From NCBI GenBank assembly GCA_947500645.1, contig CANMSD010000003.1:308501-372500 (forward strand): DNA of 64,000 nucleotides, read 5' to 3'. Shown in pieces: positions 17,172 through 25,488 of this stretch. How positions within the stretch are numbered: the stretch's first letter is position 1; each line of letters starts with the position of its first letter. The notes beneath the pieces are model-generated. The model made no database searches and had not been told where the DNA came from. It saw only the letters and a list, made by a program, of their open reading frames with translations. A program made the position numbers and the translations under genes. Source of the DNA: an uncultured Erythrobacter sp. GTDB lineage: Bacteria; Pseudomonadota; Alphaproteobacteria; Sphingomonadales; Sphingomonadaceae.

Positions 17172-20100
17172 TTAGAAAGCGAACTTCGCGGAAACAGCGT
17201 AGCTCCGACCACGAACGTCGTAGGTCGATGGGAACGTGTTGCCCGAGTTGAACGCTGTCGAACCGATGTTCGAGCCAACGATTGGTGGGCTCTTGTCGAG
17301 CAGGTTCTGGATGCCGAAAATCACAGTCAGCGGATCAAGATCTGCACGCAATGTCAGATCAAAGTAGCTGAATGCGTCAATCGATTCGAACTCTGGCTGG
17401 AAGTTACCGGCCTGAGCGGGCTCGACTTCCATGCCGTCAAGCCAGCGCCAGTTCAACGAAAGCGCGAGCACGTCATACGTGAACGTGTTACGCCAGTTGA
17501 ACGAGAACTCTGGATTGAGCGAGCCGGAACCGACCCCGCCACAGTTGGTCGAGTAGAACCCGACGCATTCGCGATTGACCGAGATAGGAGTTGCCTGGAA
17601 CTCCTCGTTCATTGTCCAGTTCCCGGCGAATGACGAGCTCCAGCCAATGTCCGAGGTGATGTCGGTGCCATAGCTAATCGTCAGATCGATACCATCGGTG
17701 AAGATTTCACCTTGGTTCGAGAACGGCTGAGGAAGGCCTGGAGTGGTGGCCAGTTCGCCGAACAGATTGCCGGTCGCCGGGTTACGACGAATGTTGGTAC
17801 AAGCAGGATCACTTGCCGAGCTTGGATCGATCGTGAAGTTCCCCTGCGCATAGTCTGTGCCGAAGCAGAGGGCGAAGATATCATCCTCAGTCGCTTGGGT
17901 AATCGCATCCGTGATCCGGATGTTATAATAGTCGATCGTAGCCACAAGACCGGGAACGAAATCAGGCTGGAACACAGCACCGATCGTCCAGGTATCGGCG
18001 TCTTCCGCGTCGAGGTTCGGGTTACCGCCAGAAGTGACGTTCACCTGTCCTGCCGGGTCGACGATGATACTACCGATTTGCGTTGCATCGGCGCCCTGTG
18101 CGAGACAGATAGCGCGAAGGTCTGCATTGGTACTTGGGGCGGCACCCGCGCACGGATCCTGCGAGAAGTTTGCTAGGCCGGAAACCAACGGGGTGAATAG
18201 CTCGAACGTGTTCGGAGCGCGTGTCACTCGCTGATAGTTACCGCGGATTTGGAGTGACGGAACTGGTGACCAGGTACCGCCTGCCTTCCACGTGTATTCC
18301 GTACCCGTAGTCGAGTAGTCAGAAATACGACCGCCCAATTGCAGAGTCAGCTCGTCTGCAAAAGAAGCGCCTTCGACAATTGGGATGACTAGCTCGCCGA
18401 AGACTTCGGCCACGTCGTATGCGCCGGTGAAGTCAATCGCGGCTGCGCCGTTACCAAGAACTTCTGACGGTGTTTGTGACGCAACATCTGAAGAGGTGCC
18501 AGCGGTGTAGTCACGATATTCGACACCAAGCACAAAGTTGACGCCGTTTTCTGCCCACGGAAGGGTCAGGCCCGGTTCGCCGGTGATGAAGCCGCCGACC
18601 TGCAACAGTTCGTTGAAGTTCGACTGCTGGTTGCCCGTATCGATAAACGCGATAGCTTCAGGCTGGATCGTGCCAGTGTCTCCGAAGATATTGATCGGGA
18701 AACAGCCACCGGTCGGATCGATACACTCGGTCGTGCTGGTTGCGTTAAGCGACTGCAGCAGACGCGAACGCAAGCCGTTACCCGACTGACGACGCGTACG
18801 CTCACTCTCGCCGTATGCAGCGAACGCTTCGTACTGAATGTTGTCAGTGATATCACCGCGCGCACCAACCTTGATCTGGAAGATATCAGTCTCACGAACC
18901 GACAGACGCTCACCAAACTCGACAAAACGACGGCCCAGGGTCAGGTTGACCGTGGTGAAGTTTGGATCGTTCGGATCGGTTGCCGCTCGTGCTGCCGTAC
19001 AGGAAGCTGGATCAAGGAAGGGCTCGACTACGCCCGGAGCGCTTTGCTGCGGTGTAGTGGCGGTGGCTGGCGCAAACAGAACAGTATCGCGTGCGCAAAG
19101 CTGGTCCACTAGAGCATCCGAAAGAAACGGGTTGGACAGTGGGATCGGTGCTGTAACGCCGAATGTACCGGAAGGTGCGCCGTTCGTTTCAACCGTGCTA
19201 TTCACATACATCGCTTCGCCGAAGAATTGCAGCGAAGACGAAACTTCGTAGTCACCCTGAGCGTAAATGCGATACTGCTCCAGAGGAACCTGGAAATAGT
19301 TGAACGGGTTAAAGTTGAACGGGGTAAAGCCTGGATCGAGTTGGCCGGTCGCAGGATTCAGTTGAACAAAACCGTTGTTCACTTCAGCGCCGGTGTCGGG
19401 ATCGATACCGATATTGTTCAAAAGGCCGCTCGCGCCGCCCGCTGCTGAGATACGGATCGGTGTGGTGGTCGATGAACCGCCAGCGTTACCGCTGATCGAG
19501 CTGATGTTGAACGTCGAGAAATCGCGATCGCCCTGACGAATCGGGTTACGATTTGTGTAACCGACGTTGAACACGACGTTGCCGCGACCGTCTTCCAGGT
19601 TGGCACCTAGCGTAAGGTCGGCACGGAAAATGTTTCCGTCGCCTTCTTCGGTAATGTTGTTGGTGACGTTGATCTCGGCCCCTTCAAAATCACGCTTGGT
19701 GATGAAGTTAATCACGCCGGAGATCGCGTCAGCGCCGTAGGTCGAACCAGCACCGCCGGTCAGCACATCGACCCGCTCCAGCAATGCAACTGGAATAACG
19801 TCAAGGTTGACTTCGAGAGTCGTAGTCGACGGGATTACACGCGTGCCGTTAAGAAGCGAAATGTTACGGTTTGATCCGATGCCGCGAAGGTTGATCAGCG
19901 TCGAACCACCGCTACCGTTGTTCACGTTAGAGCCAACGTCAGCAACGATGCCTGGTACTTCGCGCAGAACTTCTTCAACGCCGCTGGACTGTTGCAGAGC
20001 GATCTCTGCTTCGCCAACGACAGCGACCGGGCTCGAAAGCTCGAGGTTCGGATTGCTAACGCGTGTACCGGTAACGATGATTGTACCTTGATCCGCGGTT

Positions 20101-20219
20101 GCTGAATCTTCGGCTACATCACTAGTGTCACTATCCTGGGCAAAGGCGGGGGCCGATGCCAGAGCTATGCCGACAGCGAACGTCCCAGCGCTCAGTCGGA
20201 GTTGATTGGAAATCTTCAT
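17172..20219 (-). CDS. TonB-dependent outer-membrane receptor
   Basis: 1015 residues with a signal peptide (MKISNQLRLSAGTFAVGIAL, cleavage after ...APAFAQ), an Asp/Ser-rich linker, then the plug (GTIIVTGTRVSNPNLELSSP; LINLRGIGSNRNISLLNGTR; GSTYGADAISGVINFITKRD) and a long barrel. It ends in the aromatic ...VSAKFAF. It belongs to the same broad family as the receptor at 10799-14272 but is not a close duplicate. The ligand is unknown; peptides, siderophores or plant-derived compounds are all possible. It has its own terminator and a long upstream gap. The nearby remnant suggests past duplication or loss of receptor genes here. Confidence 0.95.
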   Translation of the reverse strand: MKISNQLRLSAGTFAVGIALASAPAFAQDSDTSDVAEDSATADQGTIIVTGTRVSNPNLELSSPVAVVGEAEIALQQSSGVEEVLREVPGIVADVGSNVNNGSGGSTLINLRGIGSNRNISLLNGTRVIPSTTTLEVNLDVIPVALLERVDVLTGGAGSTYGADAISGVINFITKRDFEGAEINVTNNITEEGDGNIFRADLTLGANLEDGRGNVVFNVGYTNRNPIRQGDRDFSTFNISSISGNAGGSSTTTPIRISAAGGASGLLNNIGIDPDTGAEVNNGFVQLNPATGQLDPGFTPFNFNPFNYFQVPLEQYRIYAQGDYEVSSSLQFFGEAMYVNSTVETNGAPSGTFGVTAPIPLSNPFLSDALVDQLCARDTVLFAPATATTPQQSAPGVVEPFLDPASCTAARAATDPNDPNFTTVNLTLGRRFVEFGERLSVRETDIFQIKVGARGDITDNIQYEAFAAYGESERTRRQSGNGLRSRLLQSLNATSTTECIDPTGGCFPINIFGDTGTIQPEAIAFIDTGNQQSNFNELLQVGGFITGEPGLTLPWAENGVNFVLGVEYRDYTAGTSSDVASQTPSEVLGNGAAAIDFTGAYDVAEVFGELVIPIVEGASFADELTLQLGGRISDYSTTGTEYTWKAGGTWSPVPSLQIRGNYQRVTRAPNTFELFTPLVSGLANFSQDPCAGAAPSTNADLRAICLAQGADATQIGSIIVDPAGQVNVTSGGNPNLDAEDADTWTIGAVFQPDFVPGLVATIDYYNIRITDAITQATEDDIFALCFGTDYAQGNFTIDPSSASDPACTNIRRNPATGNLFGELATTPGLPQPFSNQGEIFTDGIDLTISYGTDITSDIGWSSSFAGNWTMNEEFQATPISVNRECVGFYSTNCGGVGSGSLNPEFSFNWRNTFTYDVLALSLNWRWLDGMEVEPAQAGNFQPEFESIDAFSYFDLTLRADLDPLTVIFGIQNLLDKSPPIVGSNIGSTAFNSGNTFPSTYDVRGRSYAVSAKFAF

Positions 20220-20748
20220 ATGGTTTCATACCCTTATGATTATGCTCGCCAAAAATCTGACGGACATGTTGCAAGATGGAATTCGGCCAGCCTTGCTTTT
20301 CAAGACTGATCAAATGGCATCCAGTTCATGGGCAAAAGCGTGCTGAACTTACACGGATCCCCCGCGCATCTCAGTCAGCCAGTCCCTAACTGACGGACTA
20401 GGGCGCTTGAGGGCAACAATGGAAGCAAGACCGACGCTATTCGCGAAATTGAAATCACAGTGTAGCACCTTTGCAACACATCAAAATTGCGCAAATTAAC
20501 CACTGTCACGCGCAATTATCTAACAAGTTTCGAGGGGCGATCGGTCAACTGGTTAACGGCTTTGGATCGGCTCGATTGCTTATCTGTGACAAATGAGCGG
20601 CTTCAAGAGAGCGATTTACAGAGGTGGTAGAGTGCTGCGCGAAGCAAAGCAGTTCCGCGCCTGAATATCGTTGACGTTTACGTAAGCGGACCTTACCCCG
20701 GTGGCAATTCGAAACTGAGCCACTCTAGTGAGCCGAGAGGACCCTGTT
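20220..20748. other. Divergent intergenic region, TonB receptor / thiolase
   Basis: 529 bases without a supported gene. The middle (about 20450-20530) is AT-rich and probably holds the receptor promoter; a minus-strand TACACT box near 20455 is a weak -10 candidate. The right part holds the operator-like TTGACGTTTACGTAAG at 20671-20686. No hairpin terminator or RNA gene is evident. Confidence 0.5.
20671..20686 (+). promoter_or_regulatory. Operator-like palindrome upstream of thiolase
   Basis: TTGACGTTTACGTAAG contains the near-palindrome ACGTTTACGT and resembles, from memory, operators of MerR-family regulators (LiuR type) of branched-chain amino acid and acyl-CoA catabolism. It lies 63 bases before the start of an acyl-CoA thiolase gene, which fits. 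No LiuR gene is in the window, so this remains a motif match. Confidence 0.35.
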
Positions 20749-21921
20749 ATGACCACCGCTTATATCGTCGATGCCGTTCGCACAGCCGGGGGGCGCCGGG
20801 GCGGTCGGCTCGCCGGTGTGCATCCGGTCGATCTGCTGGCAAGCTCGCTCGATGCGATTGTCGAGCGCAGCGGAGTAGATCCGAAGGCCGTCGATGATGT
20901 GGTGACTGGCTGCGTCAGCCAGGCTGGTGAGCAGGCGATGCAGGTCGGGCGCATGGGCGTGCTTGCTTCAAAGTATCTGCCGCAATCCACTCCCGCTGTT
21001 ACCATCGACCGTCAATGCGGTTCTTCCCAGCAAGCGATTCAGTTCGCCGCGCAAGCCGTGATGAGCGGCACGCAGGACGTCGTGATCGCGAGCGGTGTCG
21101 AAAGCATGACCCGCGTGCCGATGGGCTCGACCGCGACCTTCCACATGAAAGAGGGGCTGGGCCATTACAAATCACCGGGCCTCGAAGAAAAGTACCCCAA
21201 GGTCCAATTCAGCCAATTCATGGGCGCAGAGATGATCGCGCAGAAGCACGATTTCTCTAAGGAAGATCTCGATACATTCGCGCTTTCCAGTCATGAGAAA
21301 GCCATCGCCGCGACCAAATCCGGTGCGTTCGAGAACGAGATCGTACCGATCGCAATCGAAACGCCTGAAGGCGAAGAGATGCATACGGTCGATGAAGGCA
21401 TTCGCTTCGATGCGACGCTGGAAGGTATTGCGGGGGTCAAGCTGATCTCGCCGGAGGGGCGCGTTACCGCCGCCTCGGCCAGCCAGATTTGCGATGGTTC
21501 TTCGGCGGTGCTTGTCGTTAGCGAAGAAGCACTCAAACAACACGGTCTCACGCCGCTCGCTCGCATTCACAACCTCACCGTGACTGCAGGCGACCCGGTG
21601 ATCATGCTGGAGGAGCCATTGTTCGCGACCGATAAGGCATTGGAGCGCGCGGGCCTCAAAATTGACGACATCGATCTTTACGAAGTGAACGAGGCGTTCG
21701 CGCCGGTCCCGCTTGCCTGGCTGAAACATACCGGAGCCGATCCGGACAAGCTTAACGTGCATGGCGGTGCGATTGCGCTGGGTCATCCGCTCGGCGCGTC
21801 GGGTACGAAGTTGATGGCAACTCTGGTCCACGGGCTGCGTCGCCACGGTAAGAAATATGGCCTGCAAACGATGTGCGAAGGCGGCGGCGTCGCCAATGTC
21901 ACCATCGTTGAGGCCGTGTAG
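20749..21921 (+). CDS. Acetyl-CoA C-acyltransferase (thiolase)
   Basis: 390 residues from MTTAYIVDAVRTAGG; the GAGAGG site and family N-terminus favour this ATG over one seven codons upstream. The active-site residues are visible: nucleophile Cys90 in IDRQCGSSQ, His in ALGHPLGASG and Cys376 in MCEGGG. Thiolases cleave 3-ketoacyl-CoA with CoA, or condense acetyl-CoA in reverse. The sequence is of the FadA/FadI-like catabolic branch rather than obviously PhaA, but I cannot exclude acetoacetyl-CoA use. It is followed by an SDR dehydrogenase, consistent with consecutive beta-oxidation steps. Confidence 0.95.
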   Translation: MTTAYIVDAVRTAGGRRGGRLAGVHPVDLLASSLDAIVERSGVDPKAVDDVVTGCVSQAGEQAMQVGRMGVLASKYLPQSTPAVTIDRQCGSSQQAIQFAAQAVMSGTQDVVIASGVESMTRVPMGSTATFHMKEGLGHYKSPGLEEKYPKVQFSQFMGAEMIAQKHDFSKEDLDTFALSSHEKAIAATKSGAFENEIVPIAIETPEGEEMHTVDEGIRFDATLEGIAGVKLISPEGRVTAASASQICDGSSAVLVVSEEALKQHGLTPLARIHNLTVTAGDPVIMLEEPLFATDKALERAGLKIDDIDLYEVNEAFAPVPLAWLKHTGADPDKLNVHGGAIALGHPLGASGTKLMATLVHGLRRHGKKYGLQTMCEGGGVANVTIVEAV

Positions 21922-21936
21922 ACGATTCAATTAACG

Positions 21937-22006
21937 CCGTTCGTGCTGAGCCTGTCGAAGCACGTGCGCCTAGTTACACGCCCATCGACGAGCTCAGGGC
22001 GAACGG
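21937..22006. repeat. REP-like inverted repeat
   Basis: CCGTTCGTGCTGAGCCTGTC and a diverged reverse complement (GACGAGCTCAGGGCGAACGG) flank a loop of about 20 bases. The 'TTCGTGCTGAGC(T/C)TGTCGAA' arm is a common intergenic repeat in sphingomonad genomes as I recall it. It sits between thiolase and SDR genes and may stabilise or attenuate the transcript. Confidence 0.7.
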
Positions 22007-22030
22007 AATTCTGAAAATCAGGAGAGTACA

Positions 22031-22816
22031 ATGGAAGTATCTGCAAACACACCCGCAGTCGTAACCGGCGGCGCATCCGGCCTTGGTGAGGCGACCGCTC
22101 GCGCACTCGCAGCGAAGGGCGCGAAGGTCGCGATCTTCGACATGAACGAAGAGAAGGGCGAAGCGGTTGCCGCCGATATTGGCGGCGTGTTCTGCAAGGT
22201 CAACGTGACCAGCGACGATGACGTTGATGCTGGCTTTGCCAAGGCGCGCGAAGCGCATGGGCAAGAGCGGATTCTCGTCAATTGCGCAGGCATCGGCAAT
22301 GCGATCAAGACCGCCAGCCGAGACAAGCAGACGGGTGAGATCAAGCACTTCCCGATTTCGGCCTTCGACTTCGTGATCCAGGTGAACCTGATCGGCACGT
22401 TCCGCTGCATCGCCAAATCGGCAGCGGGCATGATGACTCTCGATCCGCTGACCGACGAGGGTGACCGTGGCGCGATCGTCAACACTGCATCAGTCGCTGC
22501 CGAAGACGGCCAGATGGGCCAGGCCGCCTATTCCGCATCAAAGGGCGGCGTTGTCGGCATGACCCTGCCAATCGCGCGCGACCTGATGCGCGAAGGCATT
22601 CGGGTGAACACGATCCTGCCGGGCATCTTCAACACCCCGCTGATGAATGCTGCTCCGCCGCAGGTGAAGGAAGCGCTGGCTGCATCGGTTCCGTTCCCCA
22701 AGCGCCTTGGCAATCCGGAGGAGTACGCGAACCTTGCGATGTGCATGATCGAAACCGGCTATTTCAACGGCGAAGACGTACGCCTCGACGGTGCTATTCG
22801 TATGGCTCCGCGCTAA
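22031..22816 (+). CDS. SDR family 3-hydroxyacyl-CoA dehydrogenase-like oxidoreductase
   Basis: 261-residue classical short-chain dehydrogenase: TGGASGLG nucleotide-binding loop (12-19), NCAG (about 84-87), catalytic Ser154, Tyr167 and Lys171 in the YSASK motif. Residues and length resemble the type II 3-hydroxyacyl-CoA (17-beta-HSD10-like) branch, including the ILPGIFNTPLM segment after the active site. It would oxidise a 3-hydroxyacyl-CoA with NAD, delivering the substrate of the thiolase just upstream. A hairpin and a terminator follow, ending this two-gene unit. Confidence 0.9.
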   Translation: MEVSANTPAVVTGGASGLGEATARALAAKGAKVAIFDMNEEKGEAVAADIGGVFCKVNVTSDDDVDAGFAKAREAHGQERILVNCAGIGNAIKTASRDKQTGEIKHFPISAFDFVIQVNLIGTFRCIAKSAAGMMTLDPLTDEGDRGAIVNTASVAAEDGQMGQAAYSASKGGVVGMTLPIARDLMREGIRVNTILPGIFNTPLMNAAPPQVKEALAASVPFPKRLGNPEEYANLAMCMIETGYFNGEDVRLDGAIRMAPR

Positions 22817-22824
22817 AGACAATT

Positions 22825-22845
22825 AGCGGGCATGCGACGCCCGCT
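22825..22845 (+). other. Hairpin in the SDR 3' untranslated region
   Basis: AGCGGGC and GCCCGCT pair perfectly around seven bases, directly before the terminator at 22861. It has no T-run of its own and probably acts as a 3' stabiliser. Confidence 0.5.
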
Positions 22846-22860
22846 GACAAGAAGATAACA

Positions 22861-22903
22861 GACCGCCGCTTGCGCCCCTTGCGCGGGTGGCGGTCTTCCT
22901 TTT
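22861..22903 (+). terminator. Terminator after SDR gene
   Basis: GACCGCC and GGCGGTC enclose a GC-rich inner stem and are followed by TTCCTTTT. It closes the thiolase-SDR unit and isolates the following autotransporter gene. Confidence 0.75.
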
Positions 22904-23033
22904 GCAGACAGGGCGAATGAATTCGCTCTCGTAGCAAGGTATGCTAAGCCGATCCCGCAAGTTCAAAGTGGGGAGATCGTAAAAAAAACCAGCGCGCAAC
23001 AAAAAGACTGGCTCACCGGTTCGCTTGCGATAC

Positions 23034-23055
23034 CCTCTTTTTGTCCAAAAAGGGG
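23034..23055 (+). promoter_or_regulatory. Hairpin masking the Shine-Dalgarno of the autotransporter gene
   Basis: CCTCTTTTT pairs with AAAAAGGGG around the four-base loop GTCC, giving a nine-pair stem with one T-G wobble and five A-T pairs. The GGGG of the stem is the core of the ribosome site (AGGGGAAG) located seven bases before the ATG at 23063. Such an A-U-rich hairpin could open with temperature or protein binding. This is direct sequence pairing; regulation is inferred. Confidence 0.55.
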
Positions 23056-23062
23056 AAGAAAA

Positions 23063-25159
23063 ATGAAGAAGACTCTTTTACTGTCGGCTGCCTTGTCGGT
23101 CGGTCTCGCCGCTGCCTTGTTCGGCACGCCAGACGAAGCCCGCGCGGATGACTGTCTGCTCGACCGTGACGATGACGGCAATGTCGATGCTGGATCGACA
23201 GATAACGATGGCAGTGCCAACTCCGATAATGATGATACATCGACCGCTTGCGGCATTGGTGCGGACGCTACGGGCTCGTTTGCATCGGCATTTGGCAGTG
23301 CATCGAACGCGGCAGGTGACCGCTCAATCTCCATTGGGCGGAATTCCGACGCGACCATGGACGATTCATCAGCCGTGGGTCACGGCGCGCAGGCTACCGG
23401 CGACCAATCGACAGCGATAGGACAGGGGGCAGAGGCAAGTTCGCTAGGCGCAACGTCGCTCGGCCGTTCCGCAAACGCAAGCGGTGCTGGATCGCTATCA
23501 GTAGGTTGGAACAGCGATGCGACCTTTACCGGCTCAGTTGCGATTGGCGGCGATGGCAGCGATGGCGGGCTAACTGGCGCACAGGCAACAGCAATCGATG
23601 CAACATCGGTGGGTGCCGATAGTAATGCCGATGAAACGGGCGCAACTGCCATCGGCGCGCAAGCCGATGCGGGCGGAACAAACAGCTTTGCTGGCGGATT
23701 TGGCGCCAATGCAAACGCAACTGGTGCGATTGCCATTGGCAATACTTCTCAAGCCAGCTTCGCCGGCAACATCGCCATCGGCAATGGATCCGACGCAACG
23801 ATTGGTGATGCGGTCGCAATCGGCAATAGCGCGCAGGCGACCGCAGACGATACGGTTGCGCTTGGTCGATCTACCACTGCCACATTTACCGATGCGACTG
23901 CTGTCGGTGCCTTTGCCAATGCTACTGCCATCGGAGCCACGGCGTTCGGCCAAGATGCCGATGCTACAGGCGAGGGGAGCATTTCTATCGGCAGTTTTTC
24001 GGACGCCGTCGCCACCGATTCGATCGCACTCGGCAGACAGTCCGATGCCAACCAAAGCGCCTCCATTGCCATCGGCGGTGATAGTGATGATGGAGATACG
24101 CTGGGCGCGCAGGCTTCGGGTATTTCTGCAATTGCCCTAGGCGCTGACGCAGTTGCTTCAGGCGAGACGTCGAATGCGATTGGCTCTGGCAGTGAGGCGA
24201 GTGCTTTGCGTGCTTCTGCTGTGGGTCCGAACGCGCGGGCGACGCAGACCAATGCCACCGCCTTTGGTGCAGCAGCCCAGTCGCTGGCGACCAACTCGGT
24301 CGCAGCAGGGGTGGGCTCTGTCGCGCTGGGTGACCGTTCGGCGGCAATCGGCTTTGCCTCGCGCGCAGAAGGCTCGCGCAACATTGCCTTCGGCAGCGAG
24401 GCCTTTGCCAGCGGAGCTAATGCCTCGGCAGTGGGGGCCAACAGCCGCGCGAGCGCTGGTCAGGCAACCGCTGTGGGTCAGAACGCGCTGGCGAGCGGAT
24501 TGAACTCAACCGCTCTGGCGCATGGCTCTCAGGCAACCGGAACCAATGCGACCGCGATCTCGGTCAATGCCAGCGCGAGTGGCAGCGGCTCGGTGGCGAT
24601 TGGCTTTGCGGCCAATGCCGCGCAGACCAACGCGGTCGCGATCGGCACCAACGCGGCGACCACGGCAGCGAACCAGGTCGCACTGGGCGGCACAGGCAGC
24701 GCGGTGCGGATCGGCGATATCGATGCGAGCACAGCAGCACAGCAAGGCCCGGTGGATGCGGTGACGGTCGATGCCAACGGTGTGCTGGGCAAGCAGCAAG
24801 TCGCCACCGCTGCTTCGGTCGACAATGTCCGCGTGGCGCTCAACAGTGTCGCCCAAGTCTCCACCGCGCAGTTCGATGCGCTCAGCGGACGGGTGAACGC
24901 GCTCGACTTCCGTCTCGAAGAGCTTGATGAAAGCACAAGAGGCGGAATTGCTGCTGCCATGGCGATGGGCGGCCCAGCCATTGCTCCGGGCAAACCCGTG
25001 TCACTGTCCTTCTCGGTAGCGAATTATCGCGGCGAACAGGCATTCGCGGGCAATCTCGCGGGTCAAATCGCCGACGATGTCTATCTCGCCGCGGGAGTGA
25101 GTGGAAACACCGGCGATGGAAGCATTGGCACGAGGGCGACCGTCTTGTTCGGTTTCTGA
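23063..25159 (+). CDS. YadA-type trimeric autotransporter, almost stalkless
   Basis: 698 residues. A signal peptide (about 1-28) is followed by an Asp-rich segment between two cysteines (DRDDDGNVDAGSTDND and onward). About residues 65-560 then form an array of 14-15-residue YadA-head repeats of the 'A-x-A-x-G-x-x-(S/A)-x-A-I-G' type. The end is a short coiled-coil-like linker (about 590-625) and a C-terminal membrane anchor with GGIAAAMAMGG, SVANYRGE and a terminal LFGF. Trimers would insert in the outer membrane and display beta-roll heads that bind surfaces or hosts. A long stalk, usual in this family, is nearly absent. The gene has its own ribosome-site hairpin and breaks up an acyl-CoA gene group. 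Confidence 0.9.
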   Translation: MKKTLLLSAALSVGLAAALFGTPDEARADDCLLDRDDDGNVDAGSTDNDGSANSDNDDTSTACGIGADATGSFASAFGSASNAAGDRSISIGRNSDATMDDSSAVGHGAQATGDQSTAIGQGAEASSLGATSLGRSANASGAGSLSVGWNSDATFTGSVAIGGDGSDGGLTGAQATAIDATSVGADSNADETGATAIGAQADAGGTNSFAGGFGANANATGAIAIGNTSQASFAGNIAIGNGSDATIGDAVAIGNSAQATADDTVALGRSTTATFTDATAVGAFANATAIGATAFGQDADATGEGSISIGSFSDAVATDSIALGRQSDANQSASIAIGGDSDDGDTLGAQASGISAIALGADAVASGETSNAIGSGSEASALRASAVGPNARATQTNATAFGAAAQSLATNSVAAGVGSVALGDRSAAIGFASRAEGSRNIAFGSEAFASGANASAVGANSRASAGQATAVGQNALASGLNSTALAHGSQATGTNATAISVNASASGSGSVAIGFAANAAQTNAVAIGTNAATTAANQVALGGTGSAVRIGDIDASTAAQQGPVDAVTVDANGVLGKQQVATAASVDNVRVALNSVAQVSTAQFDALSGRVNALDFRLEELDESTRGGIAAAMAMGGPAIAPGKPVSLSFSVANYRGEQAFAGNLAGQIADDVYLAAGVSGNTGDGSIGTRATVLFGF

Positions 25160-25175
25160 AGACGCACGATCATAC

Positions 25176-25203
25176 TGGAGGCGAGACCACAAACTCGCCT
25201 CCA
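25176..25203 (+). other. Stem-loop after autotransporter gene
   Basis: TGGAGGCGAG and CTCGCCTCCA pair perfectly around eight bases, 17 bases after the stop codon. There is no T-run, so it is a stabilising or factor-dependent 3' structure rather than a classic terminator. Confidence 0.6.
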
Positions 25204-25304
25204 AATCATAGAGAGCAAAGCTCAGTTACGACTCCACCTGACCTGGATCGTTGAGCTTCGCGCTGCGTTAGCCAGCGCAAATCATTGGGCTGCATGCCGG
25301 CGTT

Positions 25305-25344
25305 CCCTTTCCTACGCATGCTGACCCTTTCCTACGCATGCTGA
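25305..25344. repeat. Exact 20-bp tandem duplication
   Basis: The unit CCCTTTCCTACGCATGCTGA occurs twice in a row without a mismatch. The GCATGC palindrome in each unit gives two evenly spaced possible binding sites, about 145 bases before the hydratase start. Confidence 0.8.
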
Positions 25345-25488
25345 TTTAACTATCCAGTCTGCCAATGAGACCCGCGATAATCTTCTTGCATAGCTGGCTT
25401 TGTGGATGCCGCCGCGCATGAACACTTTCCTTCTCCAGGACAGTGTTCCATGTGTTCCATCCTGTTGGCTTTCAGGGGAGACAAGCAG

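Larger units (their letters stand above)
25160..25488. other. Intergenic region between autotransporter and enoyl-CoA hydratase
   Basis: 329 bases with no supported gene. It contains a perfect 10-bp stem-loop just after the autotransporter stop and an exact 20-bp tandem duplication at 25305-25344. The hydratase ribosome site is at its right end. An in-frame upstream extension of the hydratase into this gap has no family resemblance. Confidence 0.55.

Noticed and set aside
23749..24441. Long open frame antisense to the autotransporter (230 codons)
   Set aside because: It is a low-complexity Ala/Pro/Ser shadow of the repeated head sequence, with no ribosome site or family resemblance.
23280..24720. 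Repeated sequence in the autotransporter as CRISPR or satellite DNA
   Set aside because: The repeats are imperfect, in frame, and translate into YadA-head units of 14-15 residues; there are no constant repeats with unique spacers.
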